A stretch of 64,000 nt of DNA from positions 682,001 through 746,000 of the forward strand of contig NZ_CP035493.1 of the NCBI RefSeq assembly GCF_004135385.1, written 5' to 3'. This stretch comes from Xylanimonas protaetiae (GTDB taxonomy: Bacteria; Actinomycetota; Actinomycetes; Actinomycetales; Cellulomonadaceae). Shown here one piece after another: positions 16,810 through 25,601 of the stretch (the first letter of the stretch is position 1; each line of letters starts with the position of its first letter). Both the position numbers and the translations under genes were made by a program. The notes below the pieces were generated by a model. The model saw only the letters and a list, made by a program, of their open reading frames with translations. It did no database searches and was not told the DNA's origin.

Positions 16810-18486
16810 ATGGGTGACGGGCCTTTGATCGTGCAGAGCGACAAGTCGTTGTTGCTCGAGGTCGACCATCCGCGGGCCGACGAGTGCCGGCGGGCCATCG
16901 CGCCCTTCGCCGAGCTCGAGCGTGCGCCCGAGCACGTGCACACCTACCGGCTCACCAACCTGGGCCTGTGGAACGCGCGCGCGGCCGGGCACGACGCCGA
17001 GCAGGTGGTCAACACCCTCCTCGAGTTCTCGCGCTACCCGGTGCCGCACGCGCTGCTCGTCGACGTCGCCGAGACCATGGACCGGTACGGCCGCCTCACG
17101 CTGCACGCGCACCCGACGCACGGGCTGGTGCTGGAGGCCTCCGACCGGGCCGTGCTCGCCGAGGTGCTCAAGTCGCGTCGCACGTCGGGCCTGCTGGGCG
17201 AGCGGATCGACGACCAGACCGTCGTCGTGCACCCCTCCGAGCGCGGCCATCTCAAGCAGGTGCTGGTCAAGCTCGGCTGGCCCGCGGAGGACCTGGCCGG
17301 GTACGTCGACGGCGAGAAGCACCCCATCGCGCTGTCCCACGAGGCCACCCCCATCCAGGGCGGAGCGGTCAAGCACTGGGAGATGCGGCCCTACCAGGCG
17401 CAGGCCGTCGACTCGTTCTGGTTCGGCGGCTCCGGCGTCGTCGTCCTGCCGTGCGGTGCGGGCAAGACCATCGTGGGCGCCGGCGCCATGGCCAAGTCCG
17501 GCACGACGACGCTCATCCTCGTGACCAACACCGTGAGCGCGCGGCAGTGGAAGGACGAGCTGATCCGCCGCACCACGCTCACCGAGGACGAGATCGGCGA
17601 GTACTCGGGCACCCGCAAGGAGATCAAGCCCGTCACGATCGCCACCTACCAGGTGCTCACCACGAAGCGGAAGGGCGTGTACAGCCACCTCGAGCTGCTC
17701 GACGCCCGCGACTGGGGCCTCATCGTCTACGACGAGGTACACCTGCTGCCCGCCCCGATCTTCCGCATGACGGCGGACCTCCAGGCCCGACGACGCCTCG
17801 GCCTCACCGCGACGCTCGTGCGGGAAGACGGCCGTGAGGACGAGGTGTTCTCGCTCATCGGGCCCAAGCGGTACGACGCCCCCTGGAAGGACATCGAGGC
17901 GCAGGGCTACATCGCCCCCGCCGACTGCGTGGAAGTGCGGCTCACGCTGCCGGAGTCGGACCGCATGACGTACGCCGTCGCGGAGCCCGAGGACAAGTAC
18001 CGGCTCGCGGCGACGGCGTCCGGCAAGAACCGCGTCGTCGAGCGCATCGTGGAGACGCACCCGGACGACCAGGTGCTCGTCATCGGGCAGTACCTCGACC
18101 AGCTCGAGGAGCTGTCGGCGCACCTCGACGCCCCGCTCATCACGGGGGCGACGACGGTGCGCGAGCGGCAGCGGCTGTTCGACGCGTTCCGCTCGGGCGA
18201 GGTGTCGAAGCTCGTGGTGAGCAAGGTCGCGAACTTCTCGATCGATCTGCCCGAGGCGTCGGTCGCGATCCAGGTCTCGGGCTCGTTCGGGTCCCGGCAG
18301 GAGGAGGCCCAGCGCCTGGGCCGCGTCATGCGCCCCAAGTCCGACGGCCGCACCGCGCACTTCTACGCCGTCGTCGCGCGCGACACGGTCGACCAGGACT
18401 TCGCCGCCCACCGCCAGCGCTTCCTGGCGGAGCAGGGGTACGCGTACCGGATCGTGGACGCGGAGGACTTCGACCCCGTGCAGTGA
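16810..18486 (+). CDS. XPB-type DNA helicase (ERCC3-like)
   Basis: 558 aa; the ATG at 16810 has AGGAG five bases upstream. Superfamily 2 helicase motifs are present: Walker A PCGAGKT (about residue 215), motif II YDEVHLL (about 307), motif III LGLTATLVREDG, and motif VI QEEAQRLGRVMRP. The N-terminal 180 residues (VDHPRADECRRAIAPFAELERAPEHVHTYRLTNLGLWNARA) are the damage-recognition-like domain of bacterial XPB. The RED motif lies in LVREDGREDEVF. The mycobacterial homologue is an ATP-dependent 3'-5' helicase. It follows the Helicase_C_3 gene by 99 bases, which contain a hairpin. Confidence 0.93.
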   Translation: MGDGPLIVQSDKSLLLEVDHPRADECRRAIAPFAELERAPEHVHTYRLTNLGLWNARAAGHDAEQVVNTLLEFSRYPVPHALLVDVAETMDRYGRLTLHAHPTHGLVLEASDRAVLAEVLKSRRTSGLLGERIDDQTVVVHPSERGHLKQVLVKLGWPAEDLAGYVDGEKHPIALSHEATPIQGGAVKHWEMRPYQAQAVDSFWFGGSGVVVLPCGAGKTIVGAGAMAKSGTTTLILVTNTVSARQWKDELIRRTTLTEDEIGEYSGTRKEIKPVTIATYQVLTTKRKGVYSHLELLDARDWGLIVYDEVHLLPAPIFRMTADLQARRRLGLTATLVREDGREDEVFSLIGPKRYDAPWKDIEAQGYIAPADCVEVRLTLPESDRMTYAVAEPEDKYRLAATASGKNRVVERIVETHPDDQVLVIGQYLDQLEELSAHLDAPLITGATTVRERQRLFDAFRSGEVSKLVVSKVANFSIDLPEASVAIQVSGSFGSRQEEAQRLGRVMRPKSDGRTAHFYAVVARDTVDQDFAAHRQRFLAEQGYAYRIVDAEDFDPVQ

Positions 18487-18599
18487 GACCCGGTGCAGTG
18501 AAGTGGAGCACGAGGCACGAGGTCAGGCAGCACGTCCGCTGTGGGCGATCTGCGCCGCCACCGATTGCAGCCCTCACCGCCCCGGGCCACGATCGATGC

Positions 18600-20681
18600 G
18601 TGATCTCCCCCGTCTCCCGCGCGCGCGGTGCCCGCGCGCCCTTCGCCGTCGGTGCCGTCCTCGTGCTGGGCACGGGTCTCGCCGTCGCGCCCGCCCTGGT
18701 TCCCGACGCCGTCGCCCCTGCCGTCCTCGCGGCCGCCCACGCCGAGGCGCCCCTGACCGATCTCGACGGCGAGATCACGGACCGCGCGAACGTGCTCGGC
18801 GACCGCAAGGCGGAGGTCCAGACGGCGCTCGACCGCGTCGCCGACCAGACGACGCTCCAGCTCTTCGTCGTGCTGGTCGACACGTTCGACGGCGCCTCGG
18901 ACGGCACGGACTGGGCGAACCAGACGGCGACGTCGACGGGCATGGGCCGCAACGACGTCCTGCTGGCGATCGCGACGCAGGGGCGCCAGTGGGGCCTCTC
19001 GTGGGACAACAACGCGCCGCTCTCGTCGGCCGACCTGGACGCCGTCGAGGCCGCCGCCACGACCGCGGCGCGCGCCGCCGCCAACGCCCCCGCGGGCGAG
19101 GGCGACTGGGCCTCCGTCGCGATCGACTCGGCCGACGCGCTCGTCTCCCGGGCGAGCGGGGGCGGGGGCGGCGGGGCCGCGCTCGCGGTCGGCGGCGCCG
19201 TCGTCGTCGCGGGCGGTGTCGGCGGCTGGCTGTGGTGGCGGAGCCGCCGCCGCGCGGCCGGTCAGGCCGCGAGCACCAGCCAGGACGAGCTCTCCCGGCT
19301 CAGCACCGACGAGCTCGACAAGCGCGCGTCGACGGCGCTCGTCGAGATCGACGACGCCCTCAAGACGTCCGAGCAGGAGCTCGGGTTCGCGCAGGCCGAG
19401 TTCGGCCTGGAGGCCACCACGGAGTTCCAGCAGGTGCTCACGAAGGCGAAGTCCGACGTGCAGCAGGCGTTCGTGCTGCGGCAGCACCTCGACGACGAGA
19501 CCCCGGACCCGGAGGCGCAGAAGCGCGCCTGGCTGGCCCAGATCATCACGCTCGCGGACGGCGCGGCCGACGCGCTCGACGGCCAGACGGCGTCGTTCGA
19601 CGACCTGCGCAAGCTCGCCGAGCGCGCCCCGCAGGTGCTCGAGGAGACGACGCAGCGCGCCGAGGAGCTCACGTCGCGCGTCGGCGTCTCCCGCCAGACG
19701 CTGGCCACCCTCGCGGCCACCTACCCGCCCACCGCGCTCGCGTCGGTGAGCGCCAACCCGGACCAGGCGGCGTCGCTCGTCGAGCAGGCGCGCACGGCCG
19801 TCACGGAGGGCCGGACGGCGCTCGAGAAGAAGGACCGCAACGCGGCCGTCGCCCAGGCGCGCGGCGCGCAGAACGCGCTCGGCCAGGCCGTGAAGCTGCT
19901 CGACGCCGTCGACAACGCCGGCCAGGAGCTCGCCGCGGCCGGGCCGAAGCTCGACAAGGGCATCGCCTCCATCACGTCCGACATCGCGGACGCCGGCCGC
20001 CTCGCCCCGATCATCACGGCCGCGGGCGACGCGACGGTCGGCCCGGCCACGGCCGAGGCGCAGGCGGCCGTCGCGCAGGCGCAGGCCGCCAAGCAGGGCG
20101 GCGACCCGCTCGCGGCGCTGGCCCGGCTGACGGCGGCCGAGGCGGCGCTCGACCAGGCGCTCGCCCCGGCCCGGGAGAAGTCCGAGGCGGACGCCCGCGC
20201 GGCGGCCCTGCTGCGCGACACGCTCGGCCGCGTCGAGTCGCAGGTGCGGGCCACCGACGACTTCATCTCCACGCGCCGGCAGGCCGTCGGGCCGGACGCG
20301 CGCACGCGGCTCGCCGAGGCGATCCGCCTCGTCGGCGAGGCCCGCCAGCTCGCCTCCTCCGACCCGTCCACCGCGCTCCGCAAGGCGCAGGAGGCCGAGC
20401 GGTACGCCTCCAGCGCCGCGCAGATGGCCCAGCAGGACGTCTCCGGCTGGGGGCAGCAGCAGGGCGCCGGACCGAACATCGGCGGCATGGTGCTCGGCGG
20501 CATCCTGCTCGACTCGATCCTGCGCGGGTCGGGCGGCGGCATGGGAGGCGGCCAGCGCCGTGGCGGCGGCTTCGGAGGCGGCGGCATCGGCGGCGGCTTC
20601 GGCGGCGGCGGGTTCGGCGGGGGCCGCTCCGGCGGCTACGGCGGGGGCGGCGGCCGCTCGGGCCGCGGCGGTAGGTTCTAG
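18600..20681 (+). CDS. TPM-domain membrane protein with Gly-rich tail
   Basis: 693 aa from the GTG at 18600 (CACGAT six bases upstream suggests a leaderless transcript). A signal peptide or anchor (about residues 10-45) precedes a TPM/DUF477 domain: LTDLDGEITDRANVLGDRKAEVQTALDRV, LFVVLVDTFDG, GMGRNDVLLAIATQGRQWGLSW. One membrane helix (about 180-215) separates it from a long Ala/Glu/Lys-rich coiled-coil region. The C-terminus is Gly/Arg-rich (GGGFGGGGIGGGFGGGG). The domain faces the outside, the coiled coil the cytoplasm. The gene for a PspA-like protein follows 61 bases downstream, so a joint role in membrane stress is likely. Such pairs recur in actinobacteria; the mechanism is unproven. 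Confidence 0.85.
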   Translation: MISPVSRARGARAPFAVGAVLVLGTGLAVAPALVPDAVAPAVLAAAHAEAPLTDLDGEITDRANVLGDRKAEVQTALDRVADQTTLQLFVVLVDTFDGASDGTDWANQTATSTGMGRNDVLLAIATQGRQWGLSWDNNAPLSSADLDAVEAAATTAARAAANAPAGEGDWASVAIDSADALVSRASGGGGGGAALAVGGAVVVAGGVGGWLWWRSRRRAAGQAASTSQDELSRLSTDELDKRASTALVEIDDALKTSEQELGFAQAEFGLEATTEFQQVLTKAKSDVQQAFVLRQHLDDETPDPEAQKRAWLAQIITLADGAADALDGQTASFDDLRKLAERAPQVLEETTQRAEELTSRVGVSRQTLATLAATYPPTALASVSANPDQAASLVEQARTAVTEGRTALEKKDRNAAVAQARGAQNALGQAVKLLDAVDNAGQELAAAGPKLDKGIASITSDIADAGRLAPIITAAGDATVGPATAEAQAAVAQAQAAKQGGDPLAALARLTAAEAALDQALAPAREKSEADARAAALLRDTLGRVESQVRATDDFISTRRQAVGPDARTRLAEAIRLVGEARQLASSDPSTALRKAQEAERYASSAAQMAQQDVSGWGQQQGAGPNIGGMVLGGILLDSILRGSGGGMGGGQRRGGGFGGGGIGGGFGGGGFGGGRSGGYGGGGGRSGRGGRF

Positions 20682-20742
20682 TTGTCCAGCGGTATCACTG
20701 CACGGCATCACCCCTGATCAAGGACGAGAGAGGCACGATCCC

Positions 20743-21519
20743 ATGACCGCGAAGCAGAGCATCCTCGGGCGCATCGCCCAGCTCACCAAGGCCAACGTCA
20801 ATGCGCTGCTGGACCGGGCCGAGGACCCGCAGAAGATGCTGGACCAGCTCGTGCGCGACTACACGAACAACATCGCGGAGGCGGAGCAGGCCATCGCCCA
20901 GACGATCGGCAACCTGCGCCTGGCCGAGCAGGACTACAACGAGGACGTCGCGTCGGTCAAGGAGTGGGGCGGCAAGGCCCTCGCCGCGTCCCGCAAGGCC
21001 GACGAGTACCGCTCCACGGGTGACGTCGCGAACGCGGACAAGTTCGACCAGCTCGCCAAGGTGGCGCTGCGCAAGCAGCTCGACGCCGAGTCCGAGGTCA
21101 CGCAGGCCCAGCCGATGATCGACTCGCAGCGGCAGACGGTCGAGAAGCTCAAGACGGGCCTGACCCAGATGAAGGACAAGCTCGTCGAGCTGCGCGGCAA
21201 GCGCGACTCGCTCGTGGCCCGCGCCAAGACGGCCCAGGCCCAGCAGACGGTCCAGACGGCGATCAGCTCGATCAACGTGCTCGACCCGACGTCGGAGATC
21301 GGCCGCTTCGAGGACGCCGTGCGGCGCGAGGAGGCCAAGGCGATCGGCCAGGCCGAGGTCGCCGCGCTCTCGCTCGACTCGCAGTTCGAGGAGCTCACCC
21401 GGTCGGACGCGGACATCGAGCTGGAGGCCCGCCTGGCCGCGCTCAAGGCCGGCAGCGCCCCGGCGCCGCAGATCGCCCCGACGTCGGTGTCGAGCGACTA
21501 CGAGCCCGACGCGTCCTGA
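20743..21519 (+). CDS. pspA: PspA/IM30-family phage-shock protein
   Basis: 258 aa, almost entirely helical with heptad repeats, the usual length for PspA/IM30. The N-terminus (MTAKQSILGRIAQLTKANVNALLDRAEDPQKMLDQLVRDYTNN) is the typical amphipathic helix plus the conserved RAEDPxKMLDQL block. PspA/IM30 proteins polymerise on the inner face of stressed membranes and protect against proton leakage. It sits behind the TPM-domain gene, and a strong terminator follows, so the two form a unit. The ATG at 20743 has AGAGAGG upstream. Confidence 0.9.
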   Translation: MTAKQSILGRIAQLTKANVNALLDRAEDPQKMLDQLVRDYTNNIAEAEQAIAQTIGNLRLAEQDYNEDVASVKEWGGKALAASRKADEYRSTGDVANADKFDQLAKVALRKQLDAESEVTQAQPMIDSQRQTVEKLKTGLTQMKDKLVELRGKRDSLVARAKTAQAQQTVQTAISSINVLDPTSEIGRFEDAVRREEAKAIGQAEVAALSLDSQFEELTRSDADIELEARLAALKAGSAPAPQIAPTSVSSDYEPDAS

Positions 21520-21536
21520 CGCCGGACGCCTCGCAT

Positions 21537-21576
21537 GCCGGTGGCCCCGGACTCCGTGGAGTCCGGGGCCACCGGC
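21537..21576. terminator. Bidirectional terminator after pspA
   Basis: A perfect 19-bp stem with a 2-base turn (21537-21555 with 21558-21576) lies in the 67-bp gap between two convergent genes, 17 bases after the pspA stop and 10 before the amidotransferase stop. It can serve both strands. Confidence 0.9.
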
Positions 21577-21586
21577 GTCTGCGAGG

Positions 21587-22351
21587 TCAGCGGGCCGCGT
21601 ACGCGTCCACCTGGGCGGCGAACGCCCGCCCGACGGCGATCACCAGGTGCGCCAGCGACGCCGCGTCCCGCGTCATCGCCGCGTCCACCGCGGCGGCGTC
21701 GACGTCGTCGTGGTGGCGCGCCCAGCCGAGCGTGATCGACTTGCCTGCCTCCGGGTGGAACTGCACGCCGAGCGCCGAGCCGATGCGGAACGCCTGGTAC
21801 GGGTACTGCTGCGACCAGCCGAGCCACTGCGCGCCAGCGGGCAGCTCGGCGACGGCGTCGGCGTGCATGCTCACCGCGCGCGTCGACCCGCCGGCCGCCG
21901 CCGCGACCGCACCCAGCACGGGGTCGGCGGCCGCGGCGTCGCGCCACCGCACGTCGATCACGCCGGCCTCGCGCCCGGGCGGCGCCCCGACGACGACGGA
22001 CCCGCCGTGCGCGACCGCGAGGAGCTGCGCGCCCAGGCAGATGCCCAGGGTGGGCACGCCCGCGCCCGCCGCCTCGACGAGCAGGGCCCGCACCGCGGGC
22101 AGCCAGGGCGCGACGACGTCGTCGTAGGCGGACATCTGCCCGCCGAGCACGACCAGGCCCGCGCCGACGGCGCCGAGCGCGGGCACGGTCTCGCCGAGGT
22201 CGAGGCGCACGATCCGCACGGCGTCGCCGAGCACGGCGCCCAGCAGGCCCAGGGGGACGTCGGGCGAGTTCTGGAGCACCGTGATGCGGGGCCGCGCGTC
22301 GTCGGCCGGGCCGGCGAGCACGCCGGAAATGTCGCTTGCAGCCAGGGTCAC
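21587..22351 (-). CDS. Class I glutamine amidotransferase-like protein
   Basis: 254 aa. The GTG at 22351 was chosen because upstream codons have no start signal and TACGGT lies eight bases before it. The nucleophile elbow GICLGAQLLA carries the catalytic Cys, and GVQFHPEAG carries the His and Glu of the triad. This is the free-standing GATase1 type, related to GMP synthase amidotransferase-like proteins (YfeJ/GuaA-like), with no synthase domain attached. It may transfer ammonia to an unknown acceptor or hydrolyse gamma-glutamyl compounds. It converges on the pspA unit and has no partner gene. Confidence 0.85.
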   Translation of the reverse strand: MTLAASDISGVLAGPADDARPRITVLQNSPDVPLGLLGAVLGDAVRIVRLDLGETVPALGAVGAGLVVLGGQMSAYDDVVAPWLPAVRALLVEAAGAGVPTLGICLGAQLLAVAHGGSVVVGAPPGREAGVIDVRWRDAAAADPVLGAVAAAAGGSTRAVSMHADAVAELPAGAQWLGWSQQYPYQAFRIGSALGVQFHPEAGKSITLGWARHHDDVDAAAVDAAMTRDAASLAHLVIAVGRAFAAQVDAYAAR

Positions 22352-22463
22352 GGGGGCACACCGTACTCGCGGTACCAGGTACCAGGACAACCGCCCAGAT
22401 GGCAGGCCCTCGCCCCGCACCGAGCAGGGCGCGGCAGGCGCCGCGCTCCGACCGCCCGGGCCC

Positions 22464-22469
22464 TAGGCT
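22464..22469 (+). promoter_or_regulatory. Leaderless -10 box of the NYN gene
   Basis: TAGGCT followed by six bases and then the ATG at 22476; no Shine-Dalgarno sequence. Confidence 0.75.
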
Positions 22470-22475
22470 GGCGCC

Positions 22476-23036
22476 ATGTCCCAGCGCAAGACGTACCTGC
22501 TCGTCGACGGGGAGAACATCGACGCCACCCTTGGCATGAACGTGCTGGGCCGTCGCCCGAACCCGGACGAGCGCCCGCGCTGGGACCGCATCACGGCGTT
22601 CGCGGCGTCGGTGTGGGGGCAGGACGTCGTCCCGCTGTTCTTCCTCAACGCCTCCAGCGGCCAGATGCCGATGCCGTTCGTGCAGGCGCTGCTCGCGATG
22701 GGGTACCGGCCGATCCCGCTGTCCGGGTCGGGCACGGAGAAGGTCGTCGACGTCGGTATCCAGCGCACGCTCGACGCGCTCGCCGACCGCGACGGCGACG
22801 TGCTGCTGGCCAGCCACGACGGCGACTTCCTGCCGCAGATCGAGACCCTGCTCGGCAGCGACCGCAAGGTGGGCCTCCTCGCGTTCCGCGAGTTCGTCAA
22901 CGCGAAGTTCGCGGAGCTGGGCGCGCGCGGGCTGGAGACGTTCGACCTCGAGGGCGACGCGAACGCCTTCACCACGCTGCTGCCGCGCGTCCGGATCATC
23001 CCGCTCGAGGAGTTCGACCCGCTGCGCTACCTCTGA
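22476..23036 (+). CDS. NYN (PIN-like) domain protein, predicted RNase
   Basis: 186 aa. The N-terminus TYLLVDGENIDATLG has the Asp11-Glu13 pair of NYN nucleases. VVDVGIQRTLDAL and VLLASHDGDFLPQI hold the next conserved acidic residues (VDVGIxxTLD and SHDGDF), so the active site looks complete. NYN proteins (LabA/DUF88) are metal-dependent ribonucleases thought to process RNA in the cytoplasm. The transcript appears leaderless. The gene is monocistronic, followed by the two-component system 76 bases downstream. Confidence 0.88.
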   Translation: MSQRKTYLLVDGENIDATLGMNVLGRRPNPDERPRWDRITAFAASVWGQDVVPLFFLNASSGQMPMPFVQALLAMGYRPIPLSGSGTEKVVDVGIQRTLDALADRDGDVLLASHDGDFLPQIETLLGSDRKVGLLAFREFVNAKFAELGARGLETFDLEGDANAFTTLLPRVRIIPLEEFDPLRYL

Positions 23037-23112
23037 GACCGCTCGCGGGCGTCCAGGGTGCTCACAAGGTTTCTTCCAGGAATCCTCCAGCGACCCGGCG
23101 CACACTGGCTGC

Positions 23113-23841
23113 ATGAGCACCCCTGAGGCACGCCTCGTCGTCGTCGACGACGAGCCGAACATCCGCGAGCTGTTGTCCACGTCCCTGCGCTTCGCGGGCT
23201 TCGAGGTCCACGCCGCAGCCGACGGCCGCGGCGCGCTCCAGCTGGTGCGCGACCTCGAGCCCGACCTCGTGGTGCTCGACGTCATGCTCCCCGACATGGA
23301 CGGCTTCACGGTCACGCGCCGCATGCGCGAGACGGGCCGCCACACGCCCGTGGTGTTCCTGACGGCGAAGGACGACACGCAGGACAAGGTGCAGGGCCTC
23401 ACGGTGGGCGGCGACGACTACGTCACCAAGCCGTTCAGCCTCGAGGAGGTCGTGGCCCGCATCCGCGCGGTGCTGCGCCGCACCACGGCGGGCGTCCCGG
23501 AGGACGACGCCCTGCTGCGCGTGGGCGACCTCGAGCTCGACGAGGACTCGCACGAGGTGCGCCGCGCCGGCATCGAGGTGGAGCTCTCCCCCACCGAGTT
23601 CAAGCTGCTGCGCTACCTCATGCTCAACGCCGGCCGCGTGCTGTCGAAGGCGCAGATCCTCGACCACGTGTGGCAGTACGACTGGGGCGGCGACGCGAAC
23701 ATCGTCGAGTCCTACATCTCGTACCTGCGCCGCAAGATCGACACGCTCCAGGTGCCCGACGACGGGGAGGCGCTGCCGCCGCTGATCCACACCAAGCGCG
23801 GCATCGGCTACCTCCTGCGCGCGCCGCAGGTGGCCCGCTGA
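23113..23841 (+). CDS. OmpR/PhoB-type response regulator
   Basis: 242 aa. Receiver domain: acidic pocket at VVDDEPN, phospho-acceptor Asp56 in VVLDVMLPDMDG, Thr in VVFLTAKDD and Lys in YVTKPFS. Winged-helix output domain: VELSPTEFKLLRYLMLNAGRVLSKAQIL to YISYLRRKI and IHTKRGIGYLL. It activates or represses genes after phosphorylation by the kinase encoded one base downstream. CACACT six bases before the ATG suggests a leaderless mRNA. The upstream TTTCTTCCAGGAATCCTCCAG (about 23069-23089) contains two near-repeats of TTCC/TCCTCC and could be its own binding site. The regulon is unknown. Confidence 0.9.
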   Translation: MSTPEARLVVVDDEPNIRELLSTSLRFAGFEVHAAADGRGALQLVRDLEPDLVVLDVMLPDMDGFTVTRRMRETGRHTPVVFLTAKDDTQDKVQGLTVGGDDYVTKPFSLEEVVARIRAVLRRTTAGVPEDDALLRVGDLELDEDSHEVRRAGIEVELSPTEFKLLRYLMLNAGRVLSKAQILDHVWQYDWGGDANIVESYISYLRRKIDTLQVPDDGEALPPLIHTKRGIGYLLRAPQVAR

Positions 23842-23842
23842 C

Positions 23843-25471
23843 GTGAGCACGCCCGGCGCCGCGACCGCGCACGCCCCCGCCAGCACCCCCGCCAGCACCC
23901 CCGTCGACGACCTGGAGGCGGCCGTGTCGAGCACCGCGGACCCGGACGACGACCCGACGCCGCCGCACGTCCTGCGGCGCGTGTCGGCGTGGTTCGACGC
24001 CCTGCCGCTGCGCACGCGCCTCGTGGCGATCATCGCGGTGCTGCTGGCGGCCGGGCTGGGCGCGACGGGCGCGGTCACGCAGGCGTTCGTCTCGCACGCC
24101 CTCGTCCAGCAGGTCGACGACCAGCTCGTGCGGACGGCGAGCAGCAGCGGCCCCCTGGCCCAGACGATCCGCAACTCGGCCGCCGGGCCGGGCGAGTTCT
24201 ACGTGCTGCTGCGCTTCTCCGCGGGCGGCAGCCAGCGGCTCGCGTGGGAGCCGACGATCAGCCTCAACGGCGAGCCGACGATCCCCGTGATGTCCGCGGA
24301 CGAGGTCGCCGACCACGGCCTGGAGCCCTTCACGGTCCCGTCCCGCGGCGGCACCCACCCGACGGAGTGGCGGGTCGTCGCGCAGAACGTCTCGCTCGGC
24401 GGGCCCCTGCTCGACGGCATCGCGTTCATCGCGCTGCCCCTGTCGAGCGTGCACCAGGCCTCCGGCATCCTCGCGCGGACGCTCTTCGCGGCGGGCGCGG
24501 GCATCATCCTGCTCGGCGCGGGCGCCGCCTGGGTGCTGGTGCGCCGGTCGCTGCGCCCCCTGCGGGAGATCGAGACGACGGCGGCCGCGATCGCGGCGGG
24601 CGACTACACGCGCCGCGTGCCGGCCGCGGAGCCGACCACGGAGGTGGGCTCGCTGGGCACGTCGCTCAACGCGATGCTGGCCCAGATCGAGCGCGCCTTC
24701 GCCGACCGCGACGAGTCCGAGCGCCGCATGCGGCGGTTCGTCTCCGACGCGTCGCACGAGCTGCGCACGCCCCTGGCCACGATCCGGGGCTACGGCGAGC
24801 TCTACCGGATGGGCGCCCTCGACACGCCCGACAAGGTCGACGACACCATGGGCCGCGTCGAGGACGCCGCCCGCCGCATGGGCCTGCTGGTCAACGACCT
24901 GCTCGAGCTCGCGCGCCTCGACGAGGGCCGCCCCCTGCGCTCCGAGCGCGTCGACCTCGCCGCCATGGCCGGCGACGCCGCGCAGGACCTCGTGGCGCTC
25001 GACCCGGAGCGGACGGTCCGCGTCGTCGGCCTCGACGGCGACACGCCGCCGCCGGCGCTCGTGGTGACGGGCGACGGCGACCGGCTGCGGCAGGTGATGA
25101 CCAACCTGGTCGGCAACATCGCGCGGTACACCCCCGCGGGCAGCCCGGCCGAGCTCGCGCTCGGCACCGTCGTCGACGACGACGTCGCCACGCGCGCGCA
25201 CGCCGTCGTCGAGGTGCGCGACCACGGGCCAGGCGTCTCGCCGGAGCAGGCCGAGCGGCTCTTCGAGCGGTTCTTCCGCGCGGACTCGTCGCGCACGCGC
25301 GAGTCCGGCGGCTCCGGCCTGGGGCTCGCGATCGTCGCGGCGATCGTCGGCGCGCACGGCGGGCACGTGTCCACGCGGACGCCCGACGGCGGTGGCCTCG
25401 TGGTGCGGGTGACGCTGCCGCTCGCGGGCGGTGCCGGCTCCGGCGCGCCGGCGGCCGCGTCCGTGGGCTGA
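23843..25471 (+). CDS. Sensor histidine kinase
   Basis: 542 aa from a GTG one base after the regulator's stop codon. Layout: cytoplasmic Pro/Thr-rich N-terminus (1-55), membrane helix about 60-80, an extracytoplasmic sensor region of about 130 residues, a second helix about 212-233, HAMP (RRSLRPLREIETTAAAIAAGD), the phospho-acceptor His305 in DASHELRTPL and a complete ATP-binding domain with DHGPGVSP, FERFFR and GGSGLGLAIV. It is a membrane sensor that phosphorylates the adjacent regulator. The signal cannot be inferred from the extracytoplasmic region. The length and layout resemble the TcrY/CutS-like kinases of actinobacteria. Confidence 0.92.
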   Translation: MSTPGAATAHAPASTPASTPVDDLEAAVSSTADPDDDPTPPHVLRRVSAWFDALPLRTRLVAIIAVLLAAGLGATGAVTQAFVSHALVQQVDDQLVRTASSSGPLAQTIRNSAAGPGEFYVLLRFSAGGSQRLAWEPTISLNGEPTIPVMSADEVADHGLEPFTVPSRGGTHPTEWRVVAQNVSLGGPLLDGIAFIALPLSSVHQASGILARTLFAAGAGIILLGAGAAWVLVRRSLRPLREIETTAAAIAAGDYTRRVPAAEPTTEVGSLGTSLNAMLAQIERAFADRDESERRMRRFVSDASHELRTPLATIRGYGELYRMGALDTPDKVDDTMGRVEDAARRMGLLVNDLLELARLDEGRPLRSERVDLAAMAGDAAQDLVALDPERTVRVVGLDGDTPPPALVVTGDGDRLRQVMTNLVGNIARYTPAGSPAELALGTVVDDDVATRAHAVVEVRDHGPGVSPEQAERLFERFFRADSSRTRESGGSGLGLAIVAAIVGAHGGHVSTRTPDGGGLVVRVTLPLAGGAGSGAPAAASVG

Positions 25472-25551
25472 GCAGCGCCACGGTTCCCGGCGGCCCGGGG
25501 AGCCGCTACAGTGACGCGTCGCCATCTCCCCTGATCGCCGCTGCGCGGTCG

Positions 25552-25557
25552 TAGGCT
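25552..25557 (+). promoter_or_regulatory. -10 box upstream of the HD-protein gene
   Basis: TAGGCT, about 45 bases before the ATG at 25602, giving a short leader that ends in GAAGG. A second candidate, TACAGT, lies at about 25507. Confidence 0.5.
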
Positions 25558-25601
25558 GGAAGCGACGTCGTTCGTAGTCACCGACCGAAGGTCTGATAAG
25601 C

